Source: Nautilus pompilius (taxonomy: Eukaryota; Mollusca; Cephalopoda; Nautilida; Nautilidae). From it: DNA of 64,000 nucleotides. The stretch lies in the NCBI GenBank assembly GCA_018389105.1, contig JACATO010001552.1, forward strand, positions 310,001-374,000, given 5' to 3'. The notes below the pieces were generated by a model. It did no database searches and was not told the origin of the DNA. It was given only the letters and a program-made list of their open reading frames with translations. Numbering within the stretch: the first letter of the stretch is position 1; each line of letters begins with the position of its first letter. Of the stretch, positions 57,310-64,000 are shown piece by piece. A program made the position numbers and the translations under genes.

Positions 57310-59339
57310 CCGATTTGTTCAGCTATGCGTGACTTGAAAATCAAAAGAACAGAACACCTTTAATCTGTCAGGTCGTCGTGGTTCACGTTGCAGTTGTTTC
57401 ACGGCGCTTTTCTTCTTTTTGGTCGAGAACGGTCGATCCAACCCCGCCGTAAACCTAAGTCTCCCCCTCTGACTTAGTCGGTGCCCCGACGCTGCTGCTT
57501 CTTACCTTTGTAAGCTTATGACCAGAATGTCTGAAATGCTCTGAAATTTTTTCTTCACTCTTCTGTTAGTTGTTTCATCGCACGTGTGGCAAAGGACCGC
57601 GTATTTAACGCTGACGTAGCCCGGCTCGAGAAATTCTCGTATACATCTCTGGAAAGCGACAGCAGAAAAGAAAAACCGAAAAGGTTTTTTTTTACGGTAA
57701 CAGTCACATAAACTCGGGGTTAAACTCTTTTTTTAATCACCGCAACCCGAAAATTTAAAGCGATATGACGTCAGTGTAGGAACTCTGCATTTTGGACGCC
57801 TAGAGGCGGCTGTCCCCAATTCACCAATATCCCACACTGCGGCATCCTCCTGGCCGAAAAACGACTCGTCCAAGATGTGGCTCATTGTGTTTTAGACAAA
57901 TTTGCTTATATTTATTTAAACTTTCAAAAATTTTATATAAAGTTGTTATTTTTTTTTCCTACTCTCTCTTCTCCGTTGCCTTATCGTTCATCATTCCATA
58001 AGTTAAGATTTAGAATATATATATATATATATATATATGTTCGAGTTCGAAACCTTCAGATAAATCTTTGGTAACTATTTTTTTTAATTAAAATTAAAAT
58101 TACGAAGTTTGTCGCATATGATTTGTTTTATTCCAAGTTTAAAAAAATACACAGCAGAAATAATTTTAAAATAATATACGATGTAATATTTAAAGAAAAA
58201 AAATAATAATTGCAATTAGACATTTGCAATGTCTTTAACAGAACCGTACTAAAATCCAGAACTAAGGAACTATTTGCCTTTTTCGATGGCAGAAGACTGC
58301 GGCTAGTCATAGACGACAATAAGTCAAATCCCTCTAAAATCGTATCTAATAAACAATTATTATTTGTTAGTATTAGTAGTTTATAGAGTGCGTTCTATTT
58401 AACAACAGAGAATTTTAAAAGTCCAAGTATTTTTTTTTTTTTTTTTTAACGAGAAACTGAATTTGATATTTTGGTTTTGCTGAAGTTTTTATTCTGGAGG
58501 TCAGGCAGACAGAACGTATTCAAAAAGGTAATCGAAAATAATCTGCAGTCACGCGAACGAGATTGCGCGCGAGAACGATGATCTTTGACCCTTCCATGGC
58601 AAAGCGTTAGTGATTGAAGTTTTAGGGTCTCTGGTCACTTACTTTTAATGCAATGCCGCCTGTTTCTGGGGAAAAGAGACCCGCTCTTTTCCTTGGAAAA
58701 GCCAGAGGAAGGTAGAATGACAGAGACAGTCTTTCTACTACCGTGCTACATTTCGTGCAGGTTAATCTGTAGCTGGTTTTAATCTACAAGAGATTTGCGT
58801 GCAAAATAACAATCTTAATAATAAATAATTATTCATACAAGTTGTAGTAAATTATTTAATATGGACATTTTACAAATTTGATTATAATATTACTCGAAAA
58901 TAAAAGACAAAAGATTTTTAAAAAAAAAACACCGGTTGCAAAGACGAATAAAGAGATTAATATTTACTAAAATAGAATAGTGTAAATATTATTTTAAATG
59001 CGAACAAAAAGAATAAACAGGAAACAAAAATGGCGACATTTTAAAGTAAACCCATCGCTAGAATGGTAAAAATATTGGTTTTAATTTTGCATACACGCCA
59101 TTTTTTTATTATTATTATTATTTCCCCTGTACTACCCCAGTTCAGAAACGCCAGTTAGTATGTATTCGAGTCGAATTGGCTGCATTATTTTTATGTCAAC
59201 CGTCGAGATACAGAACAGACAGGGTTAAAGAGATGTACGGATTTCTCGTTACGAAGAGTTATTACATCAGCGAGGAATTACTACGTACTGCACGACGTCC
59301 CAGCCCCCGTGAGGAGAAGTAAGACCCGAAGGATACAAC

Positions 59340-59371
<32 letters not shown>

Positions 59372-61034
59372 GGGGGTGGTTGTTCATAAGAAAAAGTACT
59401 ACTTACACTAGTCTTGTGAAAAAAATAACGTGAGAAGGTATAATACGTACTTCGAAGGTATCTTCGATGATCGTTCGATCTTCACGTAGCATTTCATTCT
59501 GAAACCGAGAGTCAGATGGTCGATTTAGAGATCTGCCTGCTGCAGAACAGAGAAAAACCCCGATTTTGTTCCAAGTTGAAATGAAGATGTTATTTAAAAT
59601 TCGTCATGGTCCAGACCTGACTGGTCTGTGCTCGGTGCACGTGCTTGCCTCTTTGTGAAAAGCTCTGTCGTATCTTATCTAAAAAGAATTGGTTTTAAAG
59701 AGAAGCGACACATTTAGCAAGCGTAATTCAGAGCTAAATTTGTTTTATAAAAAAGAAACATCAGAGGCAGAATATCACATCCGGAGCTTCTGTGTTTTGT
59801 TGTTGTTGTTGTTGGGTTTTTTAAAATGTATTTCACAACAACGAGGCTACTAACTCGAGTTTATAAAGTCACTTGTTGTTTGTATGGCTCCTTGTTTCGT
59901 AAATACGAGTGAATGACAAGCAGAAGACGTCCAGGATAGGAGAGGAGAGGACCAGGGCTAGTTGTTACGGAAACTTTAAATGCCGATTAAACGGTAAGGA
60001 TGAGCTATAATCGAAGTCATCCGCTTTGACCTTTTAAATAGCTGTATCTATATGTAGGCGTGTGATGCAAGTTGTAGCTTATTATCATTACGTTTGATGA
60101 CCAATGAACGGTTCCGTAACAAGTGGCCTCGGTTTCCCTTACAATAGACTCAAGAGTTTTCTCCTACGACCAGGGCAGTAGCGCGGTAGCTGGCTTCTAC
60201 TTACTAGAAACGAGTGAAATCCGTCTTTACATGGTATATACTCAAATAAAAACTGCCTTTGTATTTCTAGCTAATCTACTGGCGCTGTCAACTACTTAGA
60301 TTTTTTATTTTTTAATTTTCAGAAAACGAGACGAGCGGTCCCTGCCGCGACACCCAGACACTGTTTAGCTCAGTGACGCCAGTTAACCGGAACAGAAGCC
60401 TGACTTCTCGAAACTAGTCTCGCCACGCCGAGAGATAGGCACTTTGGCCAACTAAGGGACCACGTGACTCACTTTGAGAAACGCCTATCTGGGGCAATCA
60501 TCCGTCCGCAGGGATACGCCTTTGACGTTTACGGGGGAACGATTCACAACGCATGCGCCGCAATCCAGTCTAACCACGTGCACAATGTAACTCACCAAGT
60601 GCCAGTTAGAATTCGGTTCGGTAAGTGGCGGGTAGTATAGACTAACTAGGTACACTAGTTTCTTACTTTTTAAAAAAAAAAACCCAGCAGACCGAGAGAA
60701 GACTTTCTTGATACGAAAAGGCACAAACAAACAAACGAAAAAGAAACTGGGGTGGACGGATACATGAGACTTACCCGTCTCAGTTCCATGTTCAAGGTGT
60801 CAAGCAGATTTAGAAGAAATCCAATGCTGTCACTTTGACGTCTTTCCTTCTCTATGACCGCGGTGACAGATTCCTAGTTATTTTTTTTTAAAAAGTAACG
60901 GAAACAAACTTATAAAGGATCTAAAAGCAGGTCAATACGATTTACTATCGGTGATTTGGCGTTTCGGGAATTAAGTAGAAATCGTTTATCTTTTTATATA
61001 TTGATCTGTGAAGTGATGTTAGTTGACACTGCTA

Positions 61035-61035
<1 letters not shown>
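57310..61035. other. intergenic sequence
   Basis: Contains a TA run at 58015-58038, poly-T at 58431-58447, a short ATT run at 59106-59122 and (GGA)n at 59343-59369. No gene recognised. Confidence 0.4.
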
Positions 61036-61106
<71 letters not shown>

Positions 61107-61152
61107 TCTCTCTCTCTGTAATGATGTCATCTCTCTCTCTCTCTGTAATGAT

Positions 61153-61204
<52 letters not shown>

Positions 61205-61215
61205 CCTCTCTCTCA
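61036..61215. repeat. (CT)n array with duplicated TGTAATGATGTCATC
   Basis: CT-rich array of 180 bp. TGTAATGATGTCATC occurs at 61117-61131 and 61144-61158. The core TGATGTCAT is ATF/CREB-like. Confidence 0.95.
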
Positions 61216-62699
61216 TATTATTCTTTCATACGTACTGACTCATACAAATGCATAGCAGAAGGAGCTAAGACAAAGTACCAGGAGGAGTGCTGGATGGCTA
61301 GTTTATCCTTCTTGCTGTAGATGGAGATGAATTCAAGCCAGGAAAAACAGCCAAAAGAAAGCTTTAACGAAACATTTCAAAAACAACTGCTGAAAAATAA
61401 ACATCCCCCCACTGGCTTCCAGATAATCCATCACATTAATCAGAAGTACAATTTTGCAACAACAAAGCATTTTCCCTGTTAATTTTATTTCTTAAGCTTT
61501 GACTTCGTTCCCCGGACTCCCAGTGCAGGCATCGTGTGTTTGGCATGTTCTGATCGCGCGCGTGGGTCGAATGATCTGTCTCTCCGCTAACAGGTGTAAA
61601 TTCTGGGTGTTTCGTGTCTAAACTGAGCACCATGTGTAAGTGGGTTACGGAGAGGACACAAAGGATCCCATTGATAGCAGATAATTCAAATGTAAAATTT
61701 TGGAATTATTGGGAGATAACTAGAGCACGCACCGCTGTCACCGTTCGTCTTCTTGACAAGCACGTGCTCGCAATGTCGATGTTAATATTGGAAGTTCCAG
61801 TAAAATACCCCCCTTTTTTTCCGAAAAAAAAGGGTAGTTATTGAAAGAATCCGTTCGCCAGTGTTACGGACCTAAAGACCATCCGGAGCACCAAGACAAA
61901 AAGATGCCTACTAAACCAGTAAGGCCTAGTTAACGCCCCGTGAAACATCCGAGTTTTCAGATCGACATAATCAGACTAACCTTAACGTCAGGGGAGCAGG
62001 GAGAAGGAAACACCGGTGCTCCTGGGACTTTCGCATTGCGGTGGATACTTCGTGGCGTCGGGATGCGTACTTATGACTGTAGGCTCAATCCTACCGCACT
62101 CTGTCTTGGACTCTACGCCGTAAAAGCCATTCTCTAGTTCGTCGTTATACTTCGTTTTGACGATCACCCGCCCGTTACTAGACCAATATTTATGGAGGGC
62201 GGTGCTGCAGCGATACACTACTTCCTGGAGCATTGGGATTTTGTCAATTTCTTGACGTTCTGTGAGCCCTGATTTGAATCTCTATGTATGGATCATATCG
62301 GGGGTAGTAAGATTTTTTTAAAAGTTCCTTTTGTTTAAAAATACTGCTGAAGTGGGACCACACTCAGCACGAAGATCGATACAGAAAAATACTAAAGCGT
62401 TTGACTTCTCGTAATCGACATTTGAAGTAGATGTGAAGAGATCATCCGTATAAGAAAAAAATTAGACTGAATACTGGCATCAAACATTACGATCGAACTT
62501 CCAGGACGTGAGGTGTGATTTTCATTGTAAAATAATGGAAGTTGTGAACAGCGATGTCTCTACAAGGGAAAAAACCAAGATGAGGGAGCGCAATGCCAAA
62601 TTATCCGCCAGGAAGCGTTGCTAATTCTCCAAGACGAGGGTCGGGAACTTTCGGTTTTGGAAAGAAAAGCTTTATTAGAATTTTTCATTTTCTAATGTG
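61216..62699. other. spacer
   Basis: Frames of 65-81 codons on both strands without motif. Nothing else seen. Confidence 0.4.
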
Positions 62700-62840
62700 A
62701 GCGGAAGCAAGGAGGAAGATCAAGCGGCTGGCTGGTGAAGAATCTGTGCCAGGTATATCAAACTCCGACGGGGATTGAACTTGGAACCTAAATGTTAGGA
62801 GTCCAGTAGGCTAACCGCCAGAGTACCTGTTATCTGAAAA
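62700..62840 (-). mobile_element. tRNA-derived SINE
   Basis: On the minus strand, TGGCGGTTAGCCTACTGGA (about 62804-62822) is A-box-like and GGTTCCAAGTTCAATCCCC (62773-62791) is B-box-like, in tRNA order and spacing. The body ends in a CTTCCTCC-type stretch near 62710, as in other invertebrate SINE tails. Confidence 0.6.
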
Positions 62841-64000
62841 AGTTATTTTCAATAGCCAGCTTCTTCTTCGTCTATGCCATTTGAAAAAGTGATGCATACT
62901 AATGAAGGATAAATAAATGCCTTCGTTTAATCTTCTATACCTTTCCAAGATATCGGTACATAGCCACCACCACGTTAGGTCACCTTTTAGTTAGAAATTC
63001 ATTCTAGATTATACGGTAGTTCTGTAGGATAGTTTTAATGGCAAAAATCTTATGATTAGTAACTTACGTCGACATGTACAATAACATATCTCATTTGAAC
63101 TTCTAAGAAGTCATCCGCAATCGTTTATGTCACGGATATCTCGAATACGACACGTCTCGTTATACCGAATTCCAGAAATACGTCCGTTCGTACAACTCGC
63201 AGTGGCAGCCTTTACTAAACAACAGTTGCAGACAGAATAACGTGGGTTTTTCTGCTCACCGTGAGAGCACCGTCTCATCGGATATGTAACGTGGTAAATA
63301 GAAGAAGTCTTACCGCATCGCAAATGGGTTGGGTTGACATCTTATTCATCAGCTGAGAAAAACTGTAGATGGCGCTCGCGCTGCCTGGAAGACTGAAGCG
63401 TAAGAAAGAAAAGAAAAAATTCGATAATTAAGCTCGTCGACGAAAGTTGAGTTAATGAAGCTCTGGCGTAAGTTAAATCATAGAGATTACAAATGCCTAC
63501 TTTATTAGGGTAAAGCGTCGGTGTTTATTTGAAAGCATCCAGATGCTTCCCTGCTTCTGTGCTAAATATTGCGTTTAATATAAAGCTAGAGCCGTGGATA
63601 ATTTTTAAAAAAAAAGAAAAAACGAAATCGATTTTCTCGTTAACTCGTTTCGCCGACATATTTCTGAGGTCTGGTGGAGAGTCGAAGCTGAATGAATTCC
63701 CATCTTAGTGGGCAGTTGTTGATGCGTCAGACACCAACAACTTCGGTTAAATTATTCCTTGTCGTTTTATTGGCGATGTTTGTTAAGGCGAGTACAAATT
63801 CTGAAACTCTAGTAATAGGTTTTTGCTCGAAGCGTTAAAGAATACTGACACTGTACTTACAGTTCGATGTCGATTTCCAGGAAATAGTTTCTCAGACAAT
63901 CGGTGTGGAACAAGCACTGAATAATAGGGTTGACATAATTCATTCTGTTTTCAGAATAGACAAGAGTTGCAATGTGTAGCTCTTCTGAACGTAAAGAGAT
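62841..64000. other. spacer, nothing recognised
   Basis: A 12/14 CTCF-like match with a perfect AGATGGCGC core lies at 63362-63375 (plus). No coding sequence recognised. Confidence 0.4.

Overview
The window is eukaryotic. It is AT-rich, with long spaced non-coding stretches, abundant microsatellites, tRNA-derived SINEs, GT-AG splice signals and animal-type transposons (Tc1, Tigger/pogo, hAT with a TTF zinc finger, Penelope-like, non-LTR LINE). The mixture of elements and the heavy GA/CT, GT and ATT arrays suggest a marine invertebrate, most likely a mollusc or other lophotrochozoan. That placement is inference. No bacterial operon, CRISPR array, rRNA or convincing functional tRNA gene was seen.

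No host protein-coding gene can be named. Longer open frames are mostly translated microsatellites, SINE bodies or chance frames in CpG-rich patches. The coding-like remnants that can be named are all transposon proteins: a Penelope-like reverse transcriptase (minus) next to its GIY-YIG endonuclease part (plus) at 3.7-4.9 kb; a hAT/ZMYM-type transposase (minus) at 11.4-13.5 kb; the last part of a LINE ORF2 (minus) at 25.4 kb; and Tc1-like transposase fragments at 26.3 (plus, weak), 27.9-28.4 (minus) and 42.4-43.0 kb (plus). Four unnamed host-exon candidates are listed at low confidence: 14.6 kb minus, 15.2-15.6 kb plus (two exons), 19.6 kb plus and 56.0 kb plus.

Layout: 0-9 kb is intergenic sequence with the Penelope remnant and a CpG-rich patch at 7.6-8.0 kb. 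The hAT relic fills about 11.2-14.4 kb. A CpG-rich mosaic runs from 16.3 to 19.8 kb, then a Tigger-like non-autonomous element at 20.06-20.80 kb and a 21-unit, 41-bp minisatellite with higher-order structure at 21.24-22.10 kb. SINEs, LINE and Tc1 pieces occupy 22.5-28.4 kb. Matching GA and CT arrays face each other at 29.2 and 32.8 kb. The stretch 33-45 kb is mostly intergenic, with Tc1 and a second Tigger-like element at 43.30-43.92 kb. A CpG-rich unexplained block lies at 46.0-49.7 kb. The remainder is intergenic with scattered SINEs, microsatellites and a perfect CTCF-consensus match at 57.3 kb.

The clearest structural observations are the inverted RT / direct EN arrangement of the Penelope remnant (like twin-priming inversion), the higher-order minisatellite, the two TA-flanked Tigger-like elements, a nearly complete SINE with an 11-bp target duplication, and the pair of inverted purine/pyrimidine arrays sharing the same interruptions. 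All motif and family calls were made by eye.
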